Shown one piece after another: positions 6,401-6,836 of a DNA stretch of 6,836 bases. Origin of the DNA: Bacteroidota bacterium. Its GTDB lineage: Bacteria; Bacteroidota; Ignavibacteria; UBA10030; UBA8401. The stretch covers positions 6,205 through 13,040 of the forward strand of contig DMPG01000205.1 of NCBI GenBank assembly GCA_003456055.1, in the 5' to 3' direction. Below the pieces are notes generated by a model. The model was not told the origin of the DNA. It ran no database searches and worked only from the letters and a program-made list of their open reading frames with translations. Every line of letters starts with the position of its first letter. Position 1 is the stretch's first letter. The position numbers and the translations under genes were made by a program.

Positions 6401-6464
6401 TCGCAAAAACGCAGAGTCGCAAAATTTTCTTTGAATATTTATTTGCGTCTTAGCGACTTTGCGA
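6401..6464. repeat. Imperfect inverted repeat between nuoJ and nuoK
   Basis: The left arm (6401-6424, starting TCGCAAAAACGCAGAGTCGC) and the right arm (6441-6464, containing TTTGCGTCTTAGCGACTTTG) are imperfect reverse complements over 24 positions, with about two thirds or more matching and perfect blocks at both ends. The spacer is 16 nt. The GCAAAGTCGC/GCGACTTTGC motif resembles a short dispersed repeat I recall from intergenic regions of several bacterial groups; the assignment is from memory. It fills most of the gap between two genes that usually lie close together. No T-run follows it, so it should not terminate transcription efficiently. Confidence 0.75.
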
Positions 6465-6480
6465 GAATAATTTTGAAATT

Positions 6481-6783
6481 ATGATACCTTTAAATCATTA
6501 TCTCTTACTGTCGGCATTTATGTTCTGCTGTGGCGTTCTCGGTGTTGTTGTTCGCCGCAATGCAATTGTTATCTTTATGAGCATTGAGTTAATGCTCAAT
6601 GCTCTGAATCTTACGTTGATTGCATTCTCTTCCTTTTTGGGAGATCCGACCGGTCAGATGCTGGTCTTTTTTGTAATGGTTGTTGCTGCTGCAGAAGCAG
6701 CAGTAGGTCTTGCTATTATTATTTCATTGTTCCGCAACAAACAAACGGTTTACGTCGACGAACTGAATATCCTAAAATGGTAA
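6481..6783 (+). CDS. nuoK: NADH-quinone oxidoreductase (complex I) subunit K
   Basis: The 100-residue protein is subunit K of complex I, the small membrane-arm subunit related to MrpC of Na+/H+ antiporters. Three helices (about 4-22, 27-50 and 60-83) are visible. The two membrane-buried glutamates essential for proton transfer are present at the same positions as in E. coli NuoK: E36 in [13 protein letters not shown] and E72 in [14 protein letters not shown]. The length equals the family norm. ATG 6481 has no Shine-Dalgarno. NuoK packs against NuoJ and the antiporter-like subunit NuoN. The 53 nt after the stop (6784-6836) are AT-rich and hold no gene; nuoL would be expected next but lies outside the window. 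Confidence 0.97.
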   Translation: MIPLNHYLLLSAFMFCCGVLGVVVRRNAIVIFMSIELMLNALNLTLIAFSSFLGDPTGQMLVFFVMVVAAAEAAVGLAIIISLFRNKQTVYVDELNILKW

Positions 6784-6836
6784 GAGTAGTATTGTATAAT
6801 CATTCTACTTTGATAATTCTGAAATTCTAAAAACTA

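Noticed and set aside
6795..6800. TATAAT after nuoK
   Set aside because: A perfect -10 hexamer but no -35 box at the right distance, inside what should be a continuing nuo operon; likely chance.
6785..6809. Inverted repeat AGTAG/CTACT after nuoK
   Set aside because: Only five pairs, a 15-nt loop and no T-run; too weak to call a terminator.
1..6836. A new multi-gene defence or mobile system
   Set aside because: All genes belong to known housekeeping or common accessory families, and no integrase, transposase, toxin, nuclease or phage gene is present.

Overview
The window is a stretch of ordinary bacterial chromosome, AT-rich and densely coded, with every gene on the + strand. Best guess for the host is the Bacteroidota/Chlorobi/Ignavibacteria side of the FCB group. 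This rests on the gene types, on four of the five visible translation starts having no Shine-Dalgarno close to the start codon or only coupling-type ones (only the two M16 genes have clear ones), and on palindromic repeats in the gaps of a kind I associate with that group. It is an inference, not a demonstrated assignment.

Layout: (1) 1-449, the C-terminal part of an OmpR/PhoB-type response regulator cut off by the window edge, followed by a good intrinsic terminator (474-509). (2) 589-1605, a small membrane histidine kinase with a two-helix hairpin and no separate sensor domain. (3) 1638-2696, a radical SAM protein of the SplB-like PA0069 family, 32 nt behind the kinase. (4) 2795-4165 and 4162-5676, two exported M16 peptidase-family proteins overlapping by ATGA: the first has the zinc motif HxxEH, the second has lost it but keeps the R/Y pair, so they look like a catalytic/non-catalytic pair. 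(5) 5874-6389 and 6481-6783, nuoJ and nuoK, two membrane subunits of respiratory complex I; the remaining proton-pumping subunits probably follow downstream of the window.

Non-coding structure is concentrated in the right half. The start of the second M16 gene is built from a tandem heptanucleotide repeat translated in frame. A twin palindrome lies directly after that gene. The nuoJ leader has a compact palindrome, then a 13-bp inverted repeat that buries the nuoJ start codon and contains a 12-codon mini-ORF ending 8 nt before nuoJ. A different imperfect inverted repeat separates nuoJ from nuoK. No gap exceeds 200 bases.

How the genes work together: the regulator and kinase should form one phosphorelay; the M16 pair should act as a periplasmic protease or peptidase; NuoJ and NuoK form part of the proton-translocating arm of complex I. 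No functional link between these groups is visible. I see no defence system, mobile element, CRISPR array, tRNA or rRNA, and no convincing new multi-gene system; the most interesting part is the nuoJ leader and the repeat elements.
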